A program made the position numbers and the translations under genes. From NCBI GenBank assembly GCA_964385175.1, contig CAYLNL010000012.1:18729-82728 (forward strand): DNA of 64,000 nucleotides, given 5' to 3'. Positions 8,806-16,871 of the stretch are shown piece after piece (the stretch's first letter is position 1; each line of letters starts with the position of its first letter). Source of the stretch: CAYLNL01 sp964385175. Its GTDB lineage: Bacteria; Bacteroidota; Bacteroidia; Flavobacteriales; Flavobacteriaceae. The notes below the pieces were generated by a model. It saw nothing but the letters and a program-made list of their open reading frames with translations. It was not told the DNA's origin and made no database searches.

Positions 8806-9186
8806 AACAAACTCCTCAAAATCTCGTATATAGTCATCTTCTGCAAATTCGCCTGAAGCCAGCACCAGGCAAACAGCCCCGGCTGAAAAATGGGTTAGTT
8901 CGCGCCATATCCCGTTAGGAATAACCAAGCCTTCGTTGGGACGGCTTAGGGTAATAGTTGTTATTTTACCATCGTTCAGCAGCACATTAAAACTGCCGCT
9001 TACAGCTATGAGAACTTCCCATTGCTCTTTGTGAGAGTGTCCTCCCCGGTAGGCGCCGGCAGGAACATCATACAAATAGTAAACTCTTTTAACGGTAAAC
9101 GGAAGCGTATTTTTTTCAACTACCGCTATATTTCCGCGGGTATCTTCTATTGTTGGAATAGTAATAAGCTGAATAGAACTTGTCAT
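8788..9186 (-). CDS. FdtA/WxcM-like cupin, dTDP-4-oxo-6-deoxyglucose 3,4-isomerase family
   Basis: The 132-aa cupin matches the FdtA/QdtA/WxcM isomerases that convert dTDP-4-keto-6-deoxyglucose to the 3-keto form, a step toward 3-amino-3,6-dideoxy sugars such as Fuc3NAc. Visible motifs are EDTRGNIAVVE, VYYLYDVPAGAYRGGHSHK with the two active-site histidines, and LIAVSGSFNVLLNDG. Length is typical (about 135-140). The start overlaps the stop of the upstream glycosyltransferase gene by 4 bp, so both are in one operon. The aminotransferase and acetyltransferase that normally follow this step are absent here. A non-catalytic sugar-binding cupin is the alternative. Confidence 0.8.
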   Translation of the reverse strand: MTSSIQLITIPTIEDTRGNIAVVEKNTLPFTVKRVYYLYDVPAGAYRGGHSHKEQWEVLIAVSGSFNVLLNDGKITTITLSRPNEGLVIPNGIWRELTHFSAGAVCLVLASGEFAEDDYIRDFEEFVLTIRR

Positions 9187-10040
9187 GCCGCCGATTGATG
9201 GGTTAATTTTTTATAATCCCTGGCTCCTTTTAACCCGACAGAGAATTTTAAAAATACCTCGCGCCAGGATATGTATCGTTTTCTCGCCAGGAAAAAAATA
9301 AATTTTAACAGGTAGAATATCCGCACACTGCGATAGTCTATATAAGCCAATGCCCCCTTTGTGTACAACACCCGGTCGTTCCCGTAATCGCTTGTAGAGG
9401 TAGTTTGGGAGTGCGCTACAATTTCACAAGGCACGTACCAGATGGTTAGCCCTGCCCGTAGTGCATCCCGTACAAAAAGATACTCTTCTGCCATTGGAAA
9501 ATAGCTGTTAAGCCCAAAAAGCTCGTTAAAAGAAATACCATTATTTATAATGGCATTTCTGCGGAAGGCTATCTCTATAGAACACACATCTGCAATATCG
9601 CCCGGGGTTTTAGCCATTTTAGGTTTCCCGCCATAAGCCCTGAATGCTCTTCCTTCAAAAGTTCTTATTTGAAAGGTAATAAGGCCGGCCTGGCTATATT
9701 TTTTAAAAGAATCTTGTATAATTCTATCAAACCCCTCTATAAAATAGGTATCATCATCAGCAAGAAGACATATATCGCCTATAGCATGTTGCAGGGCGAG
9801 GTTCCTGCTTTTAGATAATCCCTTTTCAAAAGAGTTTATCACCCGTATATTCTGCAAGGGGCTTTGCAGCAGGGTATCGGGAGTGGTTTGATTGATGATG
9901 AGAATCTGTACCTCATTAAAAGTAGTATATTGAAATATATGGTCTAAAAAAGCCAAATCCTTGCGGTGCATGGTGGAAAGAAGGATTTCTAAGGTTTCAG
10001 TTTCTTTTTTATAGGTGTCACCGGCATTCAATACCACCAT
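9183..10040 (-). CDS. Family 2 glycosyltransferase
   Basis: This 285-aa protein has a divergent GT2 core: VQILIINQTTPD, INSFEKGLSKSRNLALQHAIGDICLLADDDTYF with the DDD metal-binding motif near residue 98, and FPMAEEYLFVRDALRAGLTIWYVP as the later acidic region. It belongs with the downstream fdtA-like gene (ATGA overlap) and is divergent from the transferase at 10086. No membrane segment of the processive type is obvious, apart from one hydrophobic stretch near FYLLKFIFFLA. Substrate unknown. Confidence 0.82.
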   Translation of the reverse strand: MVVLNAGDTYKKETETLEILLSTMHRKDLAFLDHIFQYTTFNEVQILIINQTTPDTLLQSPLQNIRVINSFEKGLSKSRNLALQHAIGDICLLADDDTYFIEGFDRIIQDSFKKYSQAGLITFQIRTFEGRAFRAYGGKPKMAKTPGDIADVCSIEIAFRRNAIINNGISFNELFGLNSYFPMAEEYLFVRDALRAGLTIWYVPCEIVAHSQTTSTSDYGNDRVLYTKGALAYIDYRSVRIFYLLKFIFFLARKRYISWREVFLKFSVGLKGARDYKKLTHQSAA

Positions 10041-10057
10041 ATTTTAAAGAGTTTCAT

Positions 10058-10065
10058 TACTTTTG
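10058..10065 (+). promoter_or_regulatory. Candidate -7 promoter element for the glycosyltransferase at 10086
   Basis: TACTTTTG matches TAnnTTTG and lies 20 bp before the ATG. No clear upstream TTG was found. Confidence 0.35.
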
Positions 10066-10085
10066 AAGCAAATGTACCATCTTTT

Positions 10086-11228
10086 ATGAGAATATTGTTG
10101 GTGGGAGAGTACAGCCGTCTTCATAACTCTTTAAAAGAAGGGCTTATTGCTCTTGGGCACGAAGTTTTCTTAGCTGGCAATAGGGGAGGGTTTAAAAATT
10201 ACCCGGTGGATTTGAATTTATACGATTCTTTTTCGCATGGTGTTTTAAAAAAGCTGAAAGTGGGTTTTTATAAGCTAACTTCGCTTGATGTGGGGGCTTT
10301 TGAAATTTACCTGAAAACCTTATGGCATTTTAAAAAACTTAAAAACTTTGAGGTCGTTCAACTCATCAATGAATATTCTATAATGGCACCCCCCCGCTTA
10401 GAGATAGCACTTTTAAAAAAGTTGCTGGCGCATAACAAAAGCCTGTTTTTGCTTTCGTGTGGCGGCGACTATAAAAGTATAGCGTATATGATGAGTTGCC
10501 AAACAGGATATACTATGATGACGCCTTATATAAACGATTTTTCTTTGTATAAACAGTATAAGTTTCAGCTGCGCTACCTGAATAAAGAATTTAAGGCGCT
10601 TCATAAATTTATTTATGAACATTGTAAAGGGGTTATTGCTTCTGATATGGATTATCATGTGCCTCTTCTTGGCGACCCTCATTATTTGGGATTGATTCCT
10701 AACCCTGTTAATACCGAAAAAATAACCTACCAGCCTCTGAAAATAGAAAATTGCATAAAGATTTTCCACGGCATTAATAAGGAAGTTCAAATAATGAAAG
10801 GAAATAACTATTTCACGGAAGCGCTGGCGGTTATACAAAAAAAATATGGAGATAAGGTAGTTGTAGTAGAAACAATGAGTCTTCCATATACCAAGTATAG
10901 TAAAATGTATGATGATTGCCATATCTTGTTAGACCAGGTGTATAGCTATGACCAGGGTTACAATGCCCTGGAGGCTATGGCGAAGGGGAAGGTGGTTTTT
11001 ACCGGAGCAGAACAGGTTTTTACTGATTATTATGGGCTAACGGAGCGGGTGGCGGTGAATGCTCTGCCCGATGTGGAGTACCTGGTGCAACAGCTTTCAT
11101 TTTTTATTGAGAATCCCCGGGAGCTTGTGGCTATGGGCGCCCGCGCCCGCGCTTTTGTAGAAAAAGAACATCATTATATAAAGATTGCTAAACGATATGT
11201 GGAGGTGTGGGCTAAGGCCGTTTCGTAA
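10086..11228 (+). CDS. Glycosyltransferase, GT-B type
   Basis: The 380-aa protein begins MRILLVGEYSRLHNSLKEGLIALGHEV, the standard first beta-alpha unit of GT-B glycosyltransferases. The C-terminal domain has YDDCHILLDQVYSYDQGYNALEAMAKGKVVFTG, where NALEAMA corresponds to the donor-binding acidic helix of GT4 enzymes. The ending VEKEHHYIKIAKRYVEVWA is also typical. It is the last gene of the surface-glycan cluster, and its donor sugar cannot be read from sequence. Confidence 0.85.
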   Translation: MRILLVGEYSRLHNSLKEGLIALGHEVFLAGNRGGFKNYPVDLNLYDSFSHGVLKKLKVGFYKLTSLDVGAFEIYLKTLWHFKKLKNFEVVQLINEYSIMAPPRLEIALLKKLLAHNKSLFLLSCGGDYKSIAYMMSCQTGYTMMTPYINDFSLYKQYKFQLRYLNKEFKALHKFIYEHCKGVIASDMDYHVPLLGDPHYLGLIPNPVNTEKITYQPLKIENCIKIFHGINKEVQIMKGNNYFTEALAVIQKKYGDKVVVVETMSLPYTKYSKMYDDCHILLDQVYSYDQGYNALEAMAKGKVVFTGAEQVFTDYYGLTERVAVNALPDVEYLVQQLSFFIENPRELVAMGARARAFVEKEHHYIKIAKRYVEVWAKAVS

Positions 11229-11353
11229 TCTGTTACGCATAGAAAATATGACCTCTTTTAATGCGTCTGTGGATTTTCGTTATACTACTATACCGTTTTT
11301 ATACTATACTCAAAACCGGGAAACTAAAAGGGTTGTTATTGAAATGCAAGATG

Positions 11354-12049
11354 CTAAATTTCTAACGCTATAGTAACCATTTCTTCGAAACTTCGCTCCC
11401 GTTCTTCAGAGCTGGTTTTTTCTTTAGTAACCAGGTGGTCAGAGATGGTTAGGATGGCTAAGGCCTGTACCCCGAATTTGGCGGCGAGGGTATAGAGCGC
11501 CGCTGTTTCCATTTCCACGCATAGCACCCCGTAGGAAGCCCATTTTTTGTAGTAAAGTGGGTCTTCTTCATAAAAAAGGTCGCTGGTGAGCACATTTCCT
11601 ATATGAAGAGGTATATGGCGGTTTTTAGCAACGGTTACTGCGTTTATAAAAAGGTCGGGGTGGGCGGCGGGCGCAAACGAATCGTTCCCGAACAAAAGTT
11701 TATTGATGCTGCCGTTTGAAGAGGCAGTCATAGCTAACACAATACTTCTCAGCTTCAGGTTTTCCTGGTATGAGCCGGCGCTACCTACCCGGATAAGTTT
11801 TTTCACGCCATATCCTTCTATCAGTTCCTGGGCATAGATACTTATGGAAGGAGCGCCCATGCCGGTACCTTGTATAGAAATGCGGTTTCCTTTATAGGTG
11901 CCGGTGAAACCCAACATGCCCCGCACGGTATTATACAAAACACTATCTTTCAAAAAGGTTTCAGCTATCCATTTAGCGCGCAATGGGTCGCCCGGTAGCA
12001 ATACTTTTTCAGCTATCTCACCCGGCTTTGCTTCTATGTGAAGGCTCAT
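11354..12049 (-). CDS. deoD: Purine nucleoside phosphorylase, DeoD type
   Basis: The 231-aa cytoplasmic enzyme splits purine (deoxy)ribonucleosides with phosphate into base and (deoxy)ribose-1-phosphate. The start MSLHIEAKPGEIAEKVLLPGDPLRAK holds the phosphate-binding GDPLRA; QGTGMGAPSISIYAQELI and VLCVEMETAALYTLAAKFG are the nucleoside-binding regions, and TISDHLV carries the catalytic aspartate. Length is normal for the hexameric type. It is oriented with deoC (129 bp to the deoC stop), so purine deoxyribonucleosides and deoxyribose phosphate are likely degraded together. Confidence 0.94.
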   Translation of the reverse strand: MSLHIEAKPGEIAEKVLLPGDPLRAKWIAETFLKDSVLYNTVRGMLGFTGTYKGNRISIQGTGMGAPSISIYAQELIEGYGVKKLIRVGSAGSYQENLKLRSIVLAMTASSNGSINKLLFGNDSFAPAAHPDLFINAVTVAKNRHIPLHIGNVLTSDLFYEEDPLYYKKWASYGVLCVEMETAALYTLAAKFGVQALAILTISDHLVTKEKTSSEERERSFEEMVTIALEI

Positions 12050-12178
12050 ATAAAGAAACGTTTAAATTAGTGGTTCTACCCTTGGCTTGTATAGTCTTGG
12101 TTATGCAAAAATAAGTAAAGCGGCTAATGTTTTTGCAAATTTTAATTGTATGCCCGGGAAAAATAGATAAGTGTAGCT

Positions 12179-12838
12179 TTAGTAACCCACAAAAGGCGGG
12201 AGGCTGTTTATAATTGCCACCCCATTAGAGGTGCCTATCCGGGTAACTCCCAAATCGATGTATTTTTGGGCTGTTTCCCTATCCCGGATGCCCCCCGAGG
12301 CTTTTAGCTGTGCCTGCCCGTTCACGGCAGCTTTCATGAGCAAAATATCTTCTACGGTAGCTCCCCCGGTTCCAAAACCGGTGGATGTTTTCACAAAATC
12401 GGCGCCGCCTTCTACTGCCAGCTGACATGCCAGTTTTTTTTCCTCATTTGTGAGGTAACATGTTTCTATAATAACTTTAAGCATTCGTTTTCCAAGCATT
12501 TTTTTCAGCGTGGCTATTTCTTCTAAAACTTTCTGGTTTTTGCCCGATTTTAGCTCGCCTATGTTTATAACCATGTCTATTTCATCGGCGCCATCTTTTA
12601 CAGCGCACTCGGCTTCAAAAAGCTTTGCGCGGGCACTCATGGCGCCTAAGGGAAAACCCGCTACGCTACATATCCTTACATCGCTTCCTTTTAGGAAATG
12701 GTGAGCCAGCGCAATATAACCGCTATTGAAGCACACGGAAAAAAAATGATATTGCTTTGCTTCGCCGCACCATTGGGCAATGGCTTCTTCAGTAGCATCG
12801 GCTTTCAGGAGGGTGTGGTCTATAAAATGGTGTATCAT
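12179..12838 (-). CDS. deoC: Deoxyribose-phosphate aldolase
   Basis: The enzyme cleaves 2-deoxyribose-5-phosphate to acetaldehyde and glyceraldehyde-3-phosphate. Family motifs are clear: FIDHTLLKADAT at the N-terminus, VCSVAGFP-like ICSVAGFPLGA, EIDMVINIG, LKVIIETCYLT with the Schiff-base lysine, and FVKTSTGFGTGGAT. I chose the methionine of MIHHFIDHTLL as start (219 aa) because the family begins there. An ATG at 12880 would add 14 residues with no family match. The HlyD gene ends 76 bp upstream of this start. Confidence 0.93.
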   Translation of the reverse strand: MIHHFIDHTLLKADATEEAIAQWCGEAKQYHFFSVCFNSGYIALAHHFLKGSDVRICSVAGFPLGAMSARAKLFEAECAVKDGADEIDMVINIGELKSGKNQKVLEEIATLKKMLGKRMLKVIIETCYLTNEEKKLACQLAVEGGADFVKTSTGFGTGGATVEDILLMKAAVNGQAQLKASGGIRDRETAQKYIDLGVTRIGTSNGVAIINSLPPFVGY

Positions 12839-12914
12839 TTTACTATTTTTCAATGGGTTATAACCTTCCTGTGCCTCCATGGGAGAGAAATTTACTTGTT
12901 AGCGCAGCAATGGG

Positions 12915-14261
12915 TTATCGTTTAAAAATTTCAGCTAACTGGTAGAAAAACCGTTCAATAAGCCGAAGGTCTTCGGTAACAATTTCTGCGGCGCCGCGCA
13001 TTTCTTGCTTAAAGATAATTTCTTTCCCGTAGGTGGTTATGAGTTTTTCGGGCAAGGAAACGTCAATGAGATAAAATCCATCTTTGTCGGGTACAAGAGA
13101 TATGTTGGCGACTTTTCCTTTTAGAATGCCAAATTCTTTATCAGGGTAATTTTCCAGGCGAATATGTACGGTTTGTCCGGGTTTTATCTTGCCCGAATTT
13201 TGGGCGGGGGTTTTTAACTTTGCCACATACGAGGAGTTTTCAGACGGAATAATGGTAAACACCCAATCGCCTGTATTTACGGTTTGTTTGGCGCTCCACG
13301 TATTCATAAAGGAGACTTTGCCTTTTAGCTCAGATTTCATCAAATAGCGGAGTTCCCAGTCTTTTAAGGAGCGTTTGAGTTGGTTGAATGATTGGATAAC
13401 GCCTTTGAGGAGGTTCATTTCTTCTTTTACGCGGTTTATTTCGGTGCCTTTAGAAGTTTTATTGGCATTGCTTATAGCTTCTCGGATTTGTGAAACCGAA
13501 ACGCTCATATTTTTTAGGTTTTTGTCGGTCTGGAGGTAGTCTAATTGTTTACTTTCATACTCTTGTTCAGAAATAACTCCTTTATTGAGGAGGGTGCGAT
13601 AACGCTCTAATTCTTTGTTTTTGAATGATAGCTCGGCTTCGCTAAGTTGTTTTTGAGATTCTAAACTTTTAAGCCGGTTTTGCAGTTCAATAATTGAAAA
13701 CCTGTTGGCAAGGGCTTCGTTGGAGAAAGGTTGTAACTGTTTGTTGAGGGTGTATTGGAGGTAATTATTTTCGAAAAGGGCAAAATCGGCATCTATTTCT
13801 CCTAAAAATAAAACAGGGAGGCTGTTTATGGGAAAGGAAAAAGAATCATTGCGCATAGAAAGGGTATCTATAATAGATTTCAGGAGGAATACATCCTGGT
13901 AGTTGGCGGTATTTTCTAATATGGCCAGAGGGGTTTGAGGCTCAACTACCTGGTTGTCTTTTACAAATAGGGTATCTATTTTCCCGGTTGTTTTGGCGTA
14001 TTCTTTTTGTGGAGGCAATAGGGTGGTGAGGTAGGTTTGGGATGGAATAACATCGGGGTATTTTACAAACCAGGAGATGATGAGAATCATAAAAATTAAC
14101 CCTAAAAATAGTGCGCTTCCCCATCTAATCATCCAGTTAGGAACTTTAGCGAGAATTTCTTGCACTTCTTCGCTGCGTAATTCAATATCGGCTAAGTTGG
14201 TTGCCTGAGCAGGGATTATGATTCCTGGGGGTTGTCCTGTTGCGGTGTATGATGTTATCAC
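12915..14261 (-). CDS. HlyD-family membrane fusion protein (periplasmic adaptor)
   Basis: The 448-aa protein links the inner-membrane ABC exporter at 14528-16723 to an outer-membrane channel. It has a cytoplasmic N-terminus with the Bacteroidota-typical IELRSEEVQEIL (about 28-39), one membrane span (about 48-68), a barrel/lipoyl half (KIDTLFVKDNQVV), a long coiled coil (about 180-310), and the second half GDWVFTIIPSE with GKVANISLVPD. The start is GTG at 14261, overlapping the stop of the preceding 72-aa gene by GTGA. The reading frame stays open upstream of this GTG through the 12-G tract, so one inserted G would fuse the two genes. No outer-membrane channel gene is present nearby. Confidence 0.9.
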   Translation of the reverse strand: MITSYTATGQPPGIIIPAQATNLADIELRSEEVQEILAKVPNWMIRWGSALFLGLIFMILIISWFVKYPDVIPSQTYLTTLLPPQKEYAKTTGKIDTLFVKDNQVVEPQTPLAILENTANYQDVFLLKSIIDTLSMRNDSFSFPINSLPVLFLGEIDADFALFENNYLQYTLNKQLQPFSNEALANRFSIIELQNRLKSLESQKQLSEAELSFKNKELERYRTLLNKGVISEQEYESKQLDYLQTDKNLKNMSVSVSQIREAISNANKTSKGTEINRVKEEMNLLKGVIQSFNQLKRSLKDWELRYLMKSELKGKVSFMNTWSAKQTVNTGDWVFTIIPSENSSYVAKLKTPAQNSGKIKPGQTVHIRLENYPDKEFGILKGKVANISLVPDKDGFYLIDVSLPEKLITTYGKEIIFKQEMRGAAEIVTEDLRLIERFFYQLAEIFKR

Positions 14262-14476
14262 AGCGCCTTCCGCCCCCCCCCCCCGGGAGGGAGTATTTTT
14301 TGCATTTCTTCGGGCGTAAGGGGTCTATCAGCGTTATTTTCGGCAGGGGGCGTGGTAGGAGGGGGCGTTTCTTCACCTTGTACATGGAATTTTACAATGC
14401 TGCCGGCGGGTGCCTGCGCCATGAGTTTTTTAATTTCTTCTTCAGATAGTTTTATGTTTTTGGGTTGTTCGGACAT
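14258..14476 (-). CDS. 72-aa protein between exporter and adaptor genes, ending at a poly-G tract
   Basis: I do not recognise a family. The acidic, proline-rich peptide has no signal peptide. It contains two related segments, KLSEEEIKKLMAQAPAG (about 9-25) and RPLTPEEMQKILPPGGGG (about 51-68). The pattern L-[ST]-x-E-E-[IM]-x-K-[LI] followed by glycines resembles double-glycine leader peptides of Bacteroidota, which C39-peptidase ABC exporters cleave. Only GGRKAL or less would remain after a cleavage there, so it is not an obvious precursor. It sits 51 bp after the exporter gene and overlaps the HlyD GTG by 4 bp. Alternatives are a regulator, a chaperone, or the true N-terminus of HlyD displaced by slippage. 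Confidence 0.55.
   Translation of the reverse strand: MSEQPKNIKLSEEEIKKLMAQAPAGSIVKFHVQGEETPPPTTPPAENNADRPLTPEEMQKILPPGGGGRKAL
14273..14284. repeat. 12-bp homopolymer (C12 on +, G12 in the coding strand)
   Basis: Twelve consecutive C on the plus strand, flanked by GGGAGGG. It encodes the Gly-Gly-Gly-Gly near the end of the 72-aa protein. A change to 13 G puts the small gene in frame with HlyD; 11 G gives a different tail of about 30 residues. Tracts of this length are prone to replication or transcription slippage and also to sequencing error. Confidence 0.9.
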
Positions 14477-14527
14477 TTGTCTGTATTTGCTGTTAAAAAA
14501 TAAGCTGCGTTTTTCAAAAATAGCTAT

Positions 14528-16723
14528 TTATTTCCCTAACTCCAACTGGTTTTTTACCAAATGATAATAATTTCCCTGCCGCTCTACCAATTCTTTGTGG
14601 TTGCCAATTTCTATAATTTTTCCTTCGTCTAATACTACAATCTGGTGGGCATTTTTTACAGTGCTCAGGCGATGGGCTATAATGACTACGGTTTTGTTTT
14701 CAAAAAAGGTGTTTAGTTTTTCCATAATGGCTTTCTCATTGTTGGCGTCTAAAGCAGAGGTGGCCTCATCGAAAAATAGGAATTTGGGGTTTTTATATAC
14801 GGCTCTGGCAATGAGCAGGCGCTGTTTTTGCCCGGTGCTTAGCCCCACTCCTTCGTTGCCTATTTTAGTGTTGTAGGAAAGGGGCAGTGTTTCTACAAAA
14901 TCTTTAATATTGGCTACATCTACGGCGTGCTCTAATCGTTTTTTATCTATGAAATCTACACCTACGGCAATATTGTTGGCAATGCTATCATTAAAAATAT
15001 AGCCCTCTTGCATCACTACTCCGCAATGGTCTCTCCATGATTTTTGGGAGATGTTTTTGACGTTGTAATGTCCTATAGCGATTTCTCCGCTATTTGAGTC
15101 ATAGAATTTTAGGAGGAGTTTCATCAGCGTGGTTTTTCCGCTTCCGCTTACGCCTACAATGGCAGTTACTTTATTGGCGGGTATAAGGAGGCTGAGGTTT
15201 TCTATAACGGGTTTTGAAGAACCAATGTATTTAAAAGAGAGGTCTTTGATGTGAAAATCGGAGTCTTCTGGAATGTCGTGTATTTTTTGGTCTTCGGGTT
15301 TTTCCTCATCTTCTTTATCGTGAATTTCCGATAGCCGTTCCAACGATATGCGGGCGTCTTGCACTTCGCGGATGAAGCTGATGAGTTGTGCGATGGGAGA
15401 GTTTAGCTGCCCTACAATATAGGTTATGGCAAGCATCATTCCCAGTGTAATATCGCCATCTATAACTAGTTTGGCAGACAGGATGGTGATGAGGATGTTT
15501 TTTAGTTCGTTGATGAAGCTCGAGCCCACATTTTGGTACTGCTCTAATGCCAAACCTTCTATAGATAGATTGAACAGACGGGCTTGCAGGTACTCCCATC
15601 CCCATCGTTTTTGTTTTTCGGCATTGTGAAGTTTTATTTCCTGCATGCCGTTTATAATTTCAATGACCTTACTTTGTTCCTGGCTTACCTGGGAGAAACG
15701 TTTGTAATCTAAATCTCTTCGTTTTTTGAGGAATAGCACAATCCACAAAAAATATAAGATGCTTCCTCCTATAAATATGGCAAATATTAGGAAACTGTAA
15801 TAGGCTAATACAATTCCGAAAATGAGGAGGTTTACCATGGAAAATAGTATGTTCAGCGAAGAGGTTGTTAAAATACGTTCAATGCGACGATGGTCGTTTA
15901 TTCGCTGCAAAATATCACCTGTCATCCGTACATCGAAGAAAGAAATGGGAAGGTTCATGAGTTTTATGAAAAAATCGGAAATGAGGGATATGTTGATACG
16001 GGTGCTGAGGTGGAGAAGAATCCAACTCCTGATGACTTCTACGGCCGTTCTGCCTAAAAAGAGAAAAAGTTGGGCAATGAGGATAAGGTATATGAAATGA
16101 ATATCCTGGTTTTTTATCCCCACATCTACTATGCTTTGGGTGAGAAAGGGAAAAATGAGCTGGAGCAAGCTACCGGCTACTAACCCTATGATGAGTTGGG
16201 TAATGAATTTTTTATATTTAAAGAGGTATTTAGATAGGAAAGGGAGGCTAAAGCTATGCTTTTCTTCTACGTTGAGTTCATTTTTGAAAAACTTAGGGCT
16301 GGGTTCTATCAGCAAGGCTATTCCTTCTTTACTATCTTCGGTGGCATTTTCACCAATCCAATATTTTAGGAATTCTGTTTGGGTATATTTTATAAGCCCA
16401 TGAGCGGGGTCGGAAATATAAAAAGTATCTTTTTTAATATCATACAGTACTACGAAATGATTTTTATTCCAGTGCAAGATACAAGGTAGGGGTGCTTCGT
16501 GAATTTTTTTAAGGGTGGTACGCACCGCTAAGGTTCTAAACCCCAGATACTCTGCTGCCTGGCTAATACCTAAGAGGCTACTTCCTTCGCGGGTAGTTTC
16601 GCTAATATCCCTGAGTTTTTGTATGTTGAGAGCTTTTTTATAGTGTTTTGCTATAATTTTCAGGCAGGTAGGACCGCAATCTTTAAAATCGGCTTGTCGG
16701 TAAAATGGAAATTTTTTCAACAT
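14528..16723 (-). CDS. Peptidase-containing ABC transporter (C39 protease, membrane and ATPase domains)
   Basis: The 731-aa inner-membrane protein cleaves double-glycine leaders and exports the peptide using ATP. The N-terminal C39 peptidase has Cys16 (DCGPTCL), His89 (NHFVVLYD) and Asp105 (SDPAHG) as triad. Membrane segments fill about residues 165-450. The ATPase domain has Walker A GVSGSGKTTLM, signature LSTGQKQR (LSTGQ rather than LSGGQ), Walker B FLFFDEAT and the H-loop IIAHRLST. Length is typical. With the downstream small gene and HlyD adaptor it forms a type I-like export locus. The exported peptide is not identified; no evident precursor lies beside it other than the 72-aa gene. Confidence 0.93.
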   Translation of the reverse strand: MLKKFPFYRQADFKDCGPTCLKIIAKHYKKALNIQKLRDISETTREGSSLLGISQAAEYLGFRTLAVRTTLKKIHEAPLPCILHWNKNHFVVLYDIKKDTFYISDPAHGLIKYTQTEFLKYWIGENATEDSKEGIALLIEPSPKFFKNELNVEEKHSFSLPFLSKYLFKYKKFITQLIIGLVAGSLLQLIFPFLTQSIVDVGIKNQDIHFIYLILIAQLFLFLGRTAVEVIRSWILLHLSTRINISLISDFFIKLMNLPISFFDVRMTGDILQRINDHRRIERILTTSSLNILFSMVNLLIFGIVLAYYSFLIFAIFIGGSILYFLWIVLFLKKRRDLDYKRFSQVSQEQSKVIEIINGMQEIKLHNAEKQKRWGWEYLQARLFNLSIEGLALEQYQNVGSSFINELKNILITILSAKLVIDGDITLGMMLAITYIVGQLNSPIAQLISFIREVQDARISLERLSEIHDKEDEEKPEDQKIHDIPEDSDFHIKDLSFKYIGSSKPVIENLSLLIPANKVTAIVGVSGSGKTTLMKLLLKFYDSNSGEIAIGHYNVKNISQKSWRDHCGVVMQEGYIFNDSIANNIAVGVDFIDKKRLEHAVDVANIKDFVETLPLSYNTKIGNEGVGLSTGQKQRLLIARAVYKNPKFLFFDEATSALDANNEKAIMEKLNTFFENKTVVIIAHRLSTVKNAHQIVVLDEGKIIEIGNHKELVERQGNYYHLVKNQLELGK

Positions 16724-16871
16724 CTAACGTAGTATTCTAATATCGTTTCAGAATTCTTATTATGAGATAAAATTTTTTTTGCGAAGATACAATATTATTG
16801 TCAACTTTTTTTGATAACCAGAGAGAGGAGGGTTATAGCAGCTACTATAAAATTTAAATATATTATAGAAT

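Noticed and set aside
14182..14385. Overlapping minus frame through the poly-G tract (67 codons)
   Set aside because: Outside the slippage question it overlaps the 72-aa gene and HlyD in another frame and has low-complexity, basic composition.
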